Shown piece after piece: positions 9,097 through 17,845 of a DNA stretch of 64,000 nt. Position numbers and translations under genes: made by a program. Every line of letters begins with the position of its first letter. The first letter of the stretch is position 1. The notes beneath the pieces were generated by a model, which saw nothing but the letters and a program-made list of their open reading frames with translations, did no database searches and was not told where the DNA came from. This DNA is from Limimaricola hongkongensis DSM 17492. GTDB lineage: Bacteria > Pseudomonadota > Alphaproteobacteria > Rhodobacterales > Rhodobacteraceae. Where the stretch lies: contig NZ_KK088649.1 in the NCBI RefSeq assembly GCF_000600975.2, positions 394,702 through 458,701 of the forward strand. The letters run 5' to 3'.

Positions 9097-10164
9097 TCAA
9101 CCCGGTTTCACGGGGGGCGCGCTTGTCGCCAGTACCGGCGCCCGCCGCGTGCCGAGAAACAGCCAGCGTGCGGCTTCGTTCCGTTCGATCAGCCGGTGTG
9201 CGGCCAGCGCCAGCGCCACCGACAGGCAGTACCGGGCGAATGGGTGATGCAGGCCGAAATGATCGGCGATCACGTATTGTAGCGGCTGGTGCAGGTACAT
9301 CACCGTGAGCGCCGCCACGCCGACCTGCTGGAGCAGCGAATTCAGGCCGGGCAGCTGAGCCGCGACATGCGCAATGAACAGCAAAGGCAGGCAGGCGCTG
9401 AGCGACGCCAGCACCGACACCAGCGGCCAGCCATAGCTGGCCCGTTTCATGGCAAGGGGCGGCGCCTGAAAGTGCAGCGCCGCGGCGATGTAGGCCAGAG
9501 TGATCAGGGCCGCCAGAAGGGTAAGCACGCCCTGCCTGGTGGCGTGAATGCGCAGCCTTCGAGCCATCGCGCCGAGATGATAGATGGGCAGCGCCATCGC
9601 GACGACGTTGAGCGCCAGTGGCAGGTGAAATGCAGGCGCGGCCCATTGGTTCAACAGCGCCAGGCCGGTGCTGCCCGCCATGATCGCCCAGAGCGCGCGG
9701 CTGGAGACGCGATGGTTGAGCCAATGGTAGCAGACCAACGTCGCAAAGTAGCAAGGCGGGAACCAGAAGACCGCGAACCATCCTTGCAACAGCTCGCCGC
9801 CATAGAGCATGCGCCAGGTCAGGGTGTGCAGGTCATCCGTGCCCCCGTCGAGAGCGATTTTCACCGCGTGCAGCAGCAGCAGCAGGCCGAAATAGGGCAC
9901 CAGAAATTGATGCGCTTTCCGATGAAGGAATTCGCCAAACGGTTCGTGCCCACGGAAGAGATAGCCGCCCACGAAGAAGAAGAACGGCATGTTCAGAACA
10001 TAGGCGAGAAGCGAGTAGGGCTGTGGCAGGATATGTCCTGACACCATGACCAGAATCGCGAGGCCGCGCGCGATGTCGAAAACCCGGTCGCGAGAATGCG
10101 GATCGGAGCGCTGCGACCGAGACGGCGAGAAAGTCCCGCCGAAGCCAACCGAAAACAAACGCAT
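9097..10164 (-). CDS. Acyltransferase 3-family membrane protein
   Basis: 355 residues with about ten hydrophobic segments. The N-terminal RDRVFDIARGLAILVMVSGH block (residues 26-44) matches the acyltransferase 3 signature, including the catalytic-type His in the first membrane helix, followed by NMPFFFFVGGYLF. Such enzymes move acetyl or succinyl groups onto sugars of polysaccharides or lipids at the inner membrane. Base composition in parts is clearly lower in GC than the flanking dxs and epimerase genes (one 60-base line near 9901 is about 52 percent), which suggests later acquisition. No glycan genes are adjacent, so the acceptor is unknown. Confidence 0.85.
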   Translation of the reverse strand: MRLFSVGFGGTFSPSRSQRSDPHSRDRVFDIARGLAILVMVSGHILPQPYSLLAYVLNMPFFFFVGGYLFRGHEPFGEFLHRKAHQFLVPYFGLLLLLHAVKIALDGGTDDLHTLTWRMLYGGELLQGWFAVFWFPPCYFATLVCYHWLNHRVSSRALWAIMAGSTGLALLNQWAAPAFHLPLALNVVAMALPIYHLGAMARRLRIHATRQGVLTLLAALITLAYIAAALHFQAPPLAMKRASYGWPLVSVLASLSACLPLLFIAHVAAQLPGLNSLLQQVGVAALTVMYLHQPLQYVIADHFGLHHPFARYCLSVALALAAHRLIERNEAARWLFLGTRRAPVLATSAPPVKPG

Positions 10165-10237
10165 GGCCGGTAACCAGATCTAGGGGAAAGCTTGCAACAC
10201 AGGTTTACCCTAGGTTGCCTGCCCAAGCCGGGTCCAG

Positions 10238-11092
10238 CTATTTCTCCGGCTTTCGCGATAACAACGCGGCGAGCCCTGAGCGGTAATCGGGATGGATCAG
10301 CCGCACGCCCAGCTCGTCCTTGATCCGGTCGTTTCGAACCTTTTTCGATTCCGCGTAGAAGCTGCGCGCCATCGGCGTCATCTCGGCCTTTTCGAAGTCC
10401 AGTTCGGGCGGCACCGGCAGGCCGAGCAGCTCGGCGGCATGGGCGATGACGTCCTGCGGCGGGGCGGGGTCGTCGTCGCACAAATTGTAGATCGCGCCGG
10501 GGTTCGGGCGGTCGATGCTCGCCTTCAGCACCTGCGCGATGTCGTCGACATGGATGCGGCTGAAGACCTGGCCGGGCTTGACGATGCGCCGGGCCGTGCC
10601 CGCGCGGACCTTGGCAAAGGGACCGCGGCCGGGGCCGTAGATGCCCGCAAGGCGGAAGATGTGCAAAGGCAGGCCGGGGACCGCCCGCCATGCGGCCTCG
10701 GCCTCGACGCGGGCCTTGCCGCGCTTGGTCGCCGGGCGCAGCTCGCTGTCCTCGTCGACCCAACCGCCGTCGCGGTCGCCATAGACGCCGGTTGTGGAGA
10801 GGTAGCCCACCCATGCGAGGCGGTTTGCCCGCGCCGCGATGGCGCCCTGCCAGTCGCGCAGCACCGGGTCGCCATCCGCGTCGGGCGCGGCGGAGATCAG
10901 CAGGTGCGTGGCCGCGTCGAGCGCGGGCGTCAGGTCGCTGCCGGGCCAGATCGCAGGTTCGACGCCCGTCGCGCGCAGCGCCTCGGCCTTGTCGTCCGAA
11001 CGGGTGGTGCCGATGACGCGCCAGTCGTCGGGCAGGAGGCGGGCGAGGGCGCGGGCGGAATAGCCGTGGCCAAAGGAGAGCAGCGTTTTCAT
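10238..11092 (-). CDS. NAD(P)-dependent sugar epimerase/reductase-like protein (extended SDR)
   Basis: 284 residues, Rossmann fold. The N-terminus MKTLLSFGHGYSARALARLL has a loosened Gly-rich nucleotide loop (GHGYSA). STTGVYGDRDGGWVDE with a later RGKARVEAE resembles the YeeZ/YwnB-like extended SDR group, where the usual YxxxK pair is altered. HIFRLAGIYGPGRGPF is the substrate-side block typical of epimerases. Function is not assignable beyond the fold. It lies 24 bases downstream of the DUF1810 gene on the same strand. Confidence 0.75.
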   Translation of the reverse strand: MKTLLSFGHGYSARALARLLPDDWRVIGTTRSDDKAEALRATGVEPAIWPGSDLTPALDAATHLLISAAPDADGDPVLRDWQGAIAARANRLAWVGYLSTTGVYGDRDGGWVDEDSELRPATKRGKARVEAEAAWRAVPGLPLHIFRLAGIYGPGRGPFAKVRAGTARRIVKPGQVFSRIHVDDIAQVLKASIDRPNPGAIYNLCDDDPAPPQDVIAHAAELLGLPVPPELDFEKAEMTPMARSFYAESKKVRNDRIKDELGVRLIHPDYRSGLAALLSRKPEK

Positions 11093-11116
11093 GAGGGATA
11101 TGTGCCCGATGCGGCG

Positions 11117-11527
11117 CTAGCGGTCCAGCAGGGCGAGGGTGCGCGCGTCCGGGCCGTCATAGAAGGCGTCGAGGATTTTCGAGAAGACCGGGTCGGTGCC
11201 GGGCTGCGCGGCAAAGAGCGTGGCGCTGCTGCGCAGTTTCAGCGCGTCGATGCCACCGAGGATCTCCTCGGGCGCGCGGTCGCGATGGGCGAGCATGGCG
11301 CGGCTGATCTCGACGAGGCGCGGTCCGAGGACGGGATGGGCGAGATAGGCGCGTGCCTCTTGGGCGTCCGCGATGCCGTAATGCTGCGCCATGGGCGAGC
11401 GGCCAAGGCCGCGCAGTTGCGGCCAGACATACCACATCCAGTGGCTGCGCTTTCGCCCCGTCTCGATCTCGGAGAGAGCGGTGGCGTAGCTGTCCTTCTG
11501 CGCGTTGACGAAGCGATCGAGGCTCAT
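11117..11527 (-). CDS. DUF1810 domain protein
   Basis: 136 residues, the usual length. It shows the family features: RFVNAQKDSYATALSEIETGRKRSHWMWYVWPQLRGLG, then HYGIADAQEARAYLAHPVLGPRL and the C-terminal DPVFSKILDAFYDG. The biochemical role is unknown. Its ATG overlaps the stop of topoisomerase IB (ATGA), so the two are coupled. The SHWMWYVFPQ-type block with conserved aromatic and His residues is the diagnostic part. Confidence 0.9.
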   Translation of the reverse strand: MSLDRFVNAQKDSYATALSEIETGRKRSHWMWYVWPQLRGLGRSPMAQHYGIADAQEARAYLAHPVLGPRLVEISRAMLAHRDRAPEEILGGIDALKLRSSATLFAAQPGTDPVFSKILDAFYDGPDARTLALLDR

Positions 11528-12504
11528 GACAGTAGCCTCAGCAACGCGCGCTCGGCCTGCCGCAGCCCGGCGGTTTCGGGCAGGTCGTCGAGCAACGCGG
11601 CGCGGTCCCTGGCATCCGCCTCGTGCAGCGCGATCACGCGGGGGTGGATGTAGCTGTTGCGCGCGATGGTGGGCGTGTTGTGCAGCCGTTCGGCGGCGGC
11701 CTCGCTCATGCTCTTGATGGTCAGCTCCTCCTCGCGCAGCGCGCAGGACAGCGCCGCCTCCGAGCCCGCCCATGTGCGGAAGGTCTTGGCGGTGATGTGG
11801 TCCGAGCCGGTGATCTCGGCGAGCCGGTCGTTGACCTGCCCGGAGGAGACGCCGCGCGGCGTGCCGTCCTCGTCGATCCAGCCGATCAGCTCCTTTCCGG
11901 GCAGGTCGTGCAACTGCCCCAGCACCTTCATCAGCGATTTGTCCTTCAGCCTGCGGTTCACCTGCTTGTTGCCCTTGGCCCTGTAGCGCAGCCGCATCTC
12001 GTCACCGGTGAGCCGGATGTGCCGCCCCGTCAGGGTGGTGGCGCCATAGGTGCGGTTCTCGGCGGCGTATTCGGGGTTGCCGACGCGGATCGACACCCGG
12101 TCGATCAGCGCCAGCACGGCGGCGATGGCGAAATCGAGCTCGCCCGCCTCGCCCGACAGGTCGCGGCGGATGCGGCGGCGGATCGCGGGCAGGGCCGCAC
12201 CGAATTCGGCGAGATGGTCGAACTTGTGCGCCTCGCGCCAGGCGCGCCAGTCGGGGTGGTAGCGGTACTGCTTGCGGGTGCGGGCGTCGAGACCGGTGGC
12301 CTGCAGGTGGCCATGCGGCGCGGGGCAGATCCAGACCTTTTCATAGGCGGGCGGCACGGCCAGCGCCTCGATCCGCCGCCGTTCGGGGCCGCGCGCGATG
12401 GTGGTGCCGTCGGGCGCGGTATAGGTAAAGCCGCGCCCGCGGCGGCGGCGGGTGATGCCGGGTTCGGAATCGGGATAATAGACGAGGCTGGCGGGGGGCG
12501 GCAT
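11524..12504 (-). CDS. DNA topoisomerase IB (poxvirus-like)
   Basis: 326 residues. It relaxes supercoils by nicking one strand through a 3'-phosphotyrosine. The catalytic residues expected for the family are visible: an Arg near 140 in DRVSIRVGNPEY, a Lys in RAKGNKQ (about 177-180), Arg243 in TAKTFRTWAGS, and the nucleophile Tyr285 in IARNSYIHP. The N-terminal domain has YEKVWICPAPHGHLQATGLDARTRKQYRYHPDWR, typical of bacterial TopIB. The ATG at 12504 was preferred because the frame further upstream crosses the dispersed repeat element. It is divergent from ade. Confidence 0.92.
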   Translation of the reverse strand: MPPPASLVYYPDSEPGITRRRRGRGFTYTAPDGTTIARGPERRRIEALAVPPAYEKVWICPAPHGHLQATGLDARTRKQYRYHPDWRAWREAHKFDHLAEFGAALPAIRRRIRRDLSGEAGELDFAIAAVLALIDRVSIRVGNPEYAAENRTYGATTLTGRHIRLTGDEMRLRYRAKGNKQVNRRLKDKSLMKVLGQLHDLPGKELIGWIDEDGTPRGVSSGQVNDRLAEITGSDHITAKTFRTWAGSEAALSCALREEELTIKSMSEAAAERLHNTPTIARNSYIHPRVIALHEADARDRAALLDDLPETAGLRQAERALLRLLS

Positions 12505-12577
12505 AGCGGATCTCCTCGGTCTTCGAAACGCGCATCGGCCCCGCGCCGTTCCCGGGCGAGGTGTCGCGGCCATGGCT

Positions 12578-12614
12578 GCGCCCTGTTTCACCATTCCGCA
12601 AATACGCAGGGCGC
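12578..12614. repeat. Dispersed element, copy 2 (single arm in an 8-bp dyad)
   Basis: One arm (12586-12607, minus-sense GCGTATTTGCGGAATGGTGA core) matches the right arm of copy 1 exactly over 22 bases. It is framed by GCGCCCTG (12578-12585) and CAGGGCGC (12607-12614), so the arm itself forms the loop of a short perfect dyad. It lies between the divergent topoisomerase IB and ade genes. Confidence 0.85.
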
Positions 12615-12678
12615 GGCGCCGACGCCATGCGGCGGGGCGGGGGTTGCGGCGCTTCGCCGGTTGGTATGAAATCCGAAA

Positions 12679-14478
12679 ATGGAACATGCCTTCAGACCCT
12701 GGGCCGAGGTTGCCCCCCGTCTCGTCGCCGTGGCCGCGGGCCGCGACGCCGCCGATCTCGTGATCCGCGGCGGGCGTCTGGTGAACGTGCAGAGCCGCGA
12801 GATCCTCGATGGCTGGGAGGTGGCGGTGGCCGAGGGGCGGTTCGCCTATGTCGGCCCCGATGCCAGCCATTGCATCGGCGAGGGCACCGAGGTTGTCGAC
12901 GCCGGCGACCGCTACCTGATCCCCGGCCTGATCGACGCGCATATGCATATTGAGAGCGGCATGCTCACCCCGGCCGAATTCGCCGCCGCCGTGATCCCGC
13001 ACGGCACCACGACGATGTTCACCGACCCGCACGAGATCGCCAACGTGCTCGGGCTCGACGGCGTGCGGATGATGCATGACGAGGCGTTGATGCAGCCGGT
13101 GAACATCTTCACCCAGATGCCGTCCTGCGCGCCCTCCGCGCCGGGGCTTGAGACGACGGGTCACGAGATTTCTCCCGAGGACGTGGCCGAGGCGATGCAA
13201 TGGCCCGGCATCGTCGGCCTTGGCGAGATGATGAATTATCCCGGCGTCGTCGCGGGCGATCCCAAGATGCTGGCCGAGATCGCGGCCACCATGCGCGCGG
13301 GCAAGACCGTGGGCGGGCATTACGCCAGCCCCGATCGCGGCGTGCCGTTCCACGCCTATGTGGCGGGCGGCCCGGCGGATGACCACGAGGGCACGCGCGA
13401 AAGCGATGCGATCGACCGGGTGCGGCAGGGCATGCGCTCGATGCTGCGGCTGGGCTCGGCGTGGTACGACGTCGAAAGCCAGATCACCGCCGTCACCGAA
13501 AAGGGGCTCGATCCGCGCAACTTCGTGCTGTGCACCGATGACTGCCATTCCGGCACGCTGGTGAATGACGGCCACATGGACCGGGTGGTGCGCCACGCCA
13601 TCGACTGCGGCTGCGACCCGGTGGTGGCGCTGCAGATGGCGACGATCAACTCGGCCACGCATTTCGGCATGGAGCGCGAGCTGGGTTCCATCGCGCCGGG
13701 GCGGCGCGCCGACGTGATCCTGACATCCGACCTGAAGACCCTGCCGATCGAGACGGTCTTCGCGCGGGGCCAGCTTGTGGCCGAAAACGGTGATCTGCGT
13801 GTTACATGCCCGCATTACGACTGGCCCGAACGCGCACGGCAGACCGTGCATCTGGGTCGGGAGCTGGTGGCACATGATTTCCGCGTCGCAGCGCCCGAGG
13901 GCGCGAAGGAGATCCGGGCGAAGGTGATCGGCGTGGTCGAGAACCAGGCGCCGACACGGGCGCTCATCCGCGCGCTTCCCGTAGAGGATGGCGCGGTGAT
14001 GCCCGCGGACGGCGTGGCGCGGATCGCGCTGGTGGAGCGGCATCGCGGCACCGGCGGCGTGACCAACGGCTTTGTCGAGGGGTTCGGCTATGAGGGGCAC
14101 ATGGCGATCGCCTCCACGGTCGCGCATGACAGCCACCACATGATCGTGGTCGGCACCGACGCCGAGATGATGGCGGCGGCGGCGAACCGGCTGGGCGAGG
14201 TCGGCGGCGGTGTTTCGGTCTGGCGCGACGGGGCCGAGCGGGCGCTGGTGCGGCTGCCGATCGCGGGGCTGATGTCGGACGCACCGGCGCGTGACGTCGC
14301 GGCGGCCGCCGATGGCATGGTCGCGGCGATGCGCGAGGCTGGCTGCACGCTCAACAACGCCTACATGCAGCATTCGCTGCTCGCGCTCGTGGTGATCCCC
14401 GAGCTGCGCATCTCGGATCTGGGGCTGGTGGATGTCAGCCGGTTCGAGATCACGACACTTTTCGAGGGACAGGACTGA
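12679..14478 (+). CDS. ade: Adenine deaminase
   Basis: 599 residues, an amidohydrolase that converts adenine to hypoxanthine and ammonia. The metal site begins with DAHMHIESGML (HMH at 88-90). GTTTMFTDPHEIANV, the Glu in GLGEMMNYPGVV, HYASPD and CTDDCHSGTLV complete the metal-ligand series. The C-terminal half carries the Ade-specific block GFGYEGHMAIASTVAHDSHHMIVVG. Length and order match bacterial Ade rather than adenosine deaminase. It lies 5 bases upstream of amn, and together they would turn AMP into hypoxanthine plus ribose 5-phosphate. Confidence 0.95.
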   Translation: MEHAFRPWAEVAPRLVAVAAGRDAADLVIRGGRLVNVQSREILDGWEVAVAEGRFAYVGPDASHCIGEGTEVVDAGDRYLIPGLIDAHMHIESGMLTPAEFAAAVIPHGTTTMFTDPHEIANVLGLDGVRMMHDEALMQPVNIFTQMPSCAPSAPGLETTGHEISPEDVAEAMQWPGIVGLGEMMNYPGVVAGDPKMLAEIAATMRAGKTVGGHYASPDRGVPFHAYVAGGPADDHEGTRESDAIDRVRQGMRSMLRLGSAWYDVESQITAVTEKGLDPRNFVLCTDDCHSGTLVNDGHMDRVVRHAIDCGCDPVVALQMATINSATHFGMERELGSIAPGRRADVILTSDLKTLPIETVFARGQLVAENGDLRVTCPHYDWPERARQTVHLGRELVAHDFRVAAPEGAKEIRAKVIGVVENQAPTRALIRALPVEDGAVMPADGVARIALVERHRGTGGVTNGFVEGFGYEGHMAIASTVAHDSHHMIVVGTDAEMMAAAANRLGEVGGGVSVWRDGAERALVRLPIAGLMSDAPARDVAAAADGMVAAMREAGCTLNNAYMQHSLLALVVIPELRISDLGLVDVSRFEITTLFEGQD

Positions 14479-14483
14479 ACCAG

Positions 14484-15959
14484 ATGGAAAAGACGCTGAG
14501 ACTCCAGACGCCGCCGGTCCCCGCGGCCGAAGCCTTCACCGACCCGGAGGCGGCGCTGGCGCGGCTCAAGGAGATCTACGACACCGCCTCGCGCTTCTTG
14601 TGCGAGAAATTCACCGAAACGCTGGGTGGCGGTGTGCCCGAGGCGCGGTTTCGCGCCTTCTACCCCGAGATCCGCTTTTCGACCGCGACCTTCGCGCTGG
14701 CCGACAGCCGGTTGAGCTTTGGCCATGTGGCGGGGCCGGGCACCTATTCGACGACCGTGACGCGGCCGGGGCTGTTCGGCAATTACCTGATGCAGCAGAT
14801 GCGGCTTTTGATCGAGAACCACGGCGTGCCGGTGGTGATCGGCGCGTCGGAGACGCCGATGCCGGTGCATTTCGCGGTGGCCAATGACCCGTCGGTGACG
14901 GTGCCGCAGGACGGGGCGATGGAGTTCCACCTGCGCGACGTGTTCGACGTGCCGGATCTTGCGACCACGCATGACGACATCGTCAATGGCAACGGCTTCA
15001 CCTATCCCGACGGGGCGATGCCGCTTGCGCCCTTCACGGCGCAGCGGATCGATTATTCGCTGGCGCGGCTGGCGCATTACACCGCGACCGACCCGACGCA
15101 TTTTCAGAACCACGTGCTGTTCACCAACTACCAGTTCTACGTCGAGGAATTCGAGGCCTATGCCCGGCACGTGCTGGCCGATCCCGACAGCGGCTACACC
15201 GCCTTCGTCGGCCCGAACAACCAGGTGATCACCGACCCCGAGGGCGCGATGCACGTGCCCGCCAAGATGCCGCAGATGCCGACCTATCACCTGAAGCGGG
15301 CGAACGGGCAGGGGATCACGCTGGTCAATATCGGCGTCGGCCCCTCCAACGCCAAGACCGCGACCGACCACATCGCGGTGCTGCGCCCGCATGCCTGGCT
15401 GATGGTCGGGCACTGCGCCGGGCTGCGCAACAGCCAGCGGCTCGGGGATTTCGTGCTGGCGCATGGCTATCTGCGCGAGGACCACGTGCTCGACGACGAC
15501 CTGCCGGTCTGGGTGCCGATCCCGGCGCTGGCCGAAATCCAGATCGCGCTCGAGGACGCGGTGGAGCAGGTCACCGAGCTGGAGGGCTACGAGCTCAAGC
15601 GGATCATGCGGACGGGCACCGTGGCGACGATCGACAACCGCAACTGGGAGTTGCGCGACCAGTCGGGCCCGGTGCAGCGGCTTTCGCAGTCGCGCGCGGT
15701 GGCGCTCGACATGGAGAGCGCGACGATCGCGGCCAACGGGTTCCGGTTCCGGGTGCCCTACGGCACGCTTTTGTGCGTCTCGGACAAGCCGCTGCATGGC
15801 GAGCTGAAGCTGCCGGGCATGGCATCGGATTTCTACAAGACGCAGGTGGCGCGCCACCTGATGATCGGGATCCGGGCGATGGAGCGGCTGCGCGAGATGC
15901 CGCTGGAGCGCATTCACAGCCGCAAGCTGCGTAGCTTCGAGGAGACGGCCTTTCTCTGA
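14484..15959 (+). CDS. amn: AMP nucleosidase
   Basis: 491 residues, the normal Amn length. It hydrolyses AMP to adenine and ribose 5-phosphate. The N-terminal Amn-specific domain (about 1-180) is followed by a nucleoside-phosphorylase-like catalytic domain with INIGVGPSNAKTATDHIAVLRPHAWLMVGHCAGLRNSQ, then VALDMESATIAANGFRFRVPYGTLLCVSDKPLHGE, where the Glu binds the ribose and the Asp contacts the base. The gene order ade-amn with a 5-base gap suggests one transcript and a joint purine-salvage or AMP-lowering role. Confidence 0.95.
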   Translation: MEKTLRLQTPPVPAAEAFTDPEAALARLKEIYDTASRFLCEKFTETLGGGVPEARFRAFYPEIRFSTATFALADSRLSFGHVAGPGTYSTTVTRPGLFGNYLMQQMRLLIENHGVPVVIGASETPMPVHFAVANDPSVTVPQDGAMEFHLRDVFDVPDLATTHDDIVNGNGFTYPDGAMPLAPFTAQRIDYSLARLAHYTATDPTHFQNHVLFTNYQFYVEEFEAYARHVLADPDSGYTAFVGPNNQVITDPEGAMHVPAKMPQMPTYHLKRANGQGITLVNIGVGPSNAKTATDHIAVLRPHAWLMVGHCAGLRNSQRLGDFVLAHGYLREDHVLDDDLPVWVPIPALAEIQIALEDAVEQVTELEGYELKRIMRTGTVATIDNRNWELRDQSGPVQRLSQSRAVALDMESATIAANGFRFRVPYGTLLCVSDKPLHGELKLPGMASDFYKTQVARHLMIGIRAMERLREMPLERIHSRKLRSFEETAFL

Positions 15960-16091
15960 ATTCCGCCGATACCGTAAGGAAATAGCGGTTTTTGCTTGCA
16001 ATGATGCTGTTTTCATTGTGGGTCTAGGCAACACGCCGTCCCAAGCGGCGCAGGAATACGCCCCAAGCGGGCTGTGGTAAGGAGACCTGGA

Positions 16092-16382
16092 ATGGCCAAA
16101 CCGATGACCAAGGCGCAGCTCGTCAGCGCCATCGCCGACGAGACCGGCGGCGACAAGAAGACCGCCGGCGCCCATCTGGACGCGCTGGTCGCCATCATCA
16201 CCCGCGAAGTGTCGCAAGGCGGCGCCGTGACCCTGCCGAATGTCGGCAAGATCTATTGCCGCGAGCGCCCCGAGCGCATGGTCCGCAACCCCGCGACGGG
16301 CGAGCAGATCAAGAAGGACGCCGACAAGGTGGTCAAGATGACCATCGCCAAGGCGCTCAAGGACAGCGTCAACGAGGAGTGA
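16092..16382 (+). CDS. HU-family DNA-binding protein
   Basis: 96 residues. It has the N-terminal helical dimer region MTKAQLVSAIADETGGDKKTAGAHLDALVAIITREVSQGGAVTLPNVGKI, then a beta-arm with RPERMVRNPATGEQIKKDADKVVKMTIAKALKDSV. The arm holds the RNPATGE element that bends DNA in HU/IHF proteins. The arm start (KIYCRERPERMV) is unlike classic HupB, so a specialised HU paralogue is possible. ATG at 16092 has AAGGAGA seven bases upstream. It is followed by a strong terminator, so it is probably monocistronic; about 130 bases upstream are free for a promoter. Confidence 0.9.
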   Translation: MAKPMTKAQLVSAIADETGGDKKTAGAHLDALVAIITREVSQGGAVTLPNVGKIYCRERPERMVRNPATGEQIKKDADKVVKMTIAKALKDSVNEE

Positions 16383-16427
16383 CGCCGCCGCGGGCCGCGC
16401 TCTTGCGGTTCGGACGATTTGCGGAAA

Positions 16428-16460
16428 GGGTCGCCCCGGAGGGGCGGCCCTTTTCGTTTG
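16428..16460 (+). terminator. Intrinsic terminator of the HU gene
   Basis: A 10-bp GC stem (arms 16428-16437 and 16441-16450, one U-G pair) with a 3-base loop is followed by TTTTCGTTTG. It lies 45 bases past the HU stop. Confidence 0.85.
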
Positions 16461-16489
16461 CGCCCTCTGATTGCATGCGGAGGCTGTCG

Positions 16490-17791
16490 ATGGATGTCAG
16501 GTCACTGGGGCTCGGTCTCGCCTTCGCGCTGATGTGGTCCTCGGCCTTCACCTCGGCGCGGGTGGTGGTGGCCCATGCGCCGCCGCTCACGGCGCTGACG
16601 CTGCGCTTCGTGGTGTCCGGGGCCATCGCCATTTCCATCGCGCTGGCGCTGCGGCAGACGGCGCGGCTCAGCCCTGCGCAGTGGCGCGGCGTGGTGATCT
16701 TCGGCCTGTGCCAGAACGCGCTCTATCTGGGGCTGAACTTCGTGGCGATGCAGTGGATCGGCGCCTCGGTCGCCTCGATCATCGCCTCGACCATGCCGCT
16801 TCTGGTGGCGCTGATCGGCTGGGCGCTGCTGCGCGACCGGCTGCCGCCGGTGGCGGCGGCGGGGCTCGTGGCGGGGTTCGCGGGCGTGGCGATCATCATG
16901 GGCGGCCGGATGGCGGGCGGGCTCGATCTCGTGGCGGTGGCGCTCTGCGCGGTGGCGGCGCTGGCGCTGGCGACGGCCACGCTGGCGGTGCGCGGCGCGG
17001 CCTCGGGCGGCAACCTGATGATGGTGGTCGGGCTGCAGATGCTGGTCGGGGCGGCGGCGCTGGCGCTGCCGGCGCTGGCGCTGGAGACATGGGCGGTCGA
17101 CTGGTCATGGCCGCTCATCGTGGCCTTCGCCTATACCGTTCTGGTGCCCGGCGTGCTGGCGACGCTGGTGTGGTTCGTGCTGGTCGAACGGATCGGCGCG
17201 GTGAAGGCGGCGACCTTCCATTTCCTCAACCCGGTCTTCGGTGTCGTCATCGCCGCCGTGCTTTTGGGCGAAACCTTGGGCGGCACCGATGCGCTCGGCG
17301 TCGCCGTGGTGGCGGCGGGCATCCTCGCGGTGCAGCGCGCGCGCAAGCCAGCGGCGAAAGATGGCCGAGCGATGCAGCCGGTGGAACAGCCGGGCGGGGC
17401 TGCTGGTTTTGCTCCCACAGCACAGGAGGACATCATGTTCGACTACAGCGACAGTCACAGCACGATCTCGTCCGACCGCGTCAACGGCACCGAGGTCTAT
17501 GGCAAGGGCGGCGAGAAGGTCGGCCATATCGACCACCTCGTCATCGACAAGAGATCCGGCAAGATCACCTACGCGGTGATGGGCTTTGGCGGGTTTCTCG
17601 GCATGGGCGAAGAGCATCACCCGATCCCCTGGGCCAAGCTCGATTACGACACCGGGCTCAATGGCTACCGCACCGACATCACCGAGGAGCAGCTCAGGGG
17701 CGCGCCCGAGCGGCCTGAGCGCTGGTACGAGGACCGGCGCTGGGAGGAGGCGGCCTATGCCCATTACGGCGCGCCCTATTACTGGATCTGA
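16490..17791 (+). CDS. EamA/DMT-family transporter, frame continues into PRC-barrel domain
   Basis: The reading frame from ATG 16490 (GGAGG six bases upstream) encodes ten hydrophobic segments in two EamA halves: LGLGLAFALMWSSAFTSARVVV at the N-terminus, and KAATFHFLNPVFGVVIAAVLLGE in the second half. The transporter part would normally end near residue 285-290 (VQRARKPAA). No stop occurs, and the frame runs through a 26-residue non-conserved linker into the complete PRC-barrel protein at 17435, ending at 17791 (433 residues in total). There is no stop in any of the three forward frames between about 17340 and 17434. Either a true fusion or a lost stop codon. Substrate unknown; the DMT family exports amino acids and other metabolites. 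Confidence 0.75.
   Translation: MDVRSLGLGLAFALMWSSAFTSARVVVAHAPPLTALTLRFVVSGAIAISIALALRQTARLSPAQWRGVVIFGLCQNALYLGLNFVAMQWIGASVASIIASTMPLLVALIGWALLRDRLPPVAAAGLVAGFAGVAIIMGGRMAGGLDLVAVALCAVAALALATATLAVRGAASGGNLMMVVGLQMLVGAAALALPALALETWAVDWSWPLIVAFAYTVLVPGVLATLVWFVLVERIGAVKAATFHFLNPVFGVVIAAVLLGETLGGTDALGVAVVAAGILAVQRARKPAAKDGRAMQPVEQPGGAAGFAPTAQEDIMFDYSDSHSTISSDRVNGTEVYGKGGEKVGHIDHLVIDKRSGKITYAVMGFGGFLGMGEEHHPIPWAKLDYDTGLNGYRTDITEEQLRGAPERPERWYEDRRWEEAAYAHYGAPYYWI
17435..17791 (+). CDS. PRC-barrel domain protein (internal start)
   Basis: 118 residues from an internal ATG at 17435 that has its own strong ribosome site (AGGAGG, five bases before). It is in frame with the transporter upstream. The PRC-barrel (about 10-85) reads RVNGTEVYGKGGEKVGHIDHLVIDKRSGKITYAVMGFGGFLGMGEEHHPIPWAKL, closely like stand-alone PRC proteins of alphaproteobacteria that are often stress related. 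The tail is rich in Tyr/Trp/Arg (RWYEDRRWEEAAYAHYG). The internal site suggests that a free PRC protein is made whether or not the fusion exists. Confidence 0.85.
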   Translation: MFDYSDSHSTISSDRVNGTEVYGKGGEKVGHIDHLVIDKRSGKITYAVMGFGGFLGMGEEHHPIPWAKLDYDTGLNGYRTDITEEQLRGAPERPERWYEDRRWEEAAYAHYGAPYYWI

Positions 17792-17845
17792 AACACGCGT
17801 CGCGAGCCGGGGCGCTGCGGAGGTGGCCCCGACTCTATCCGGCTT

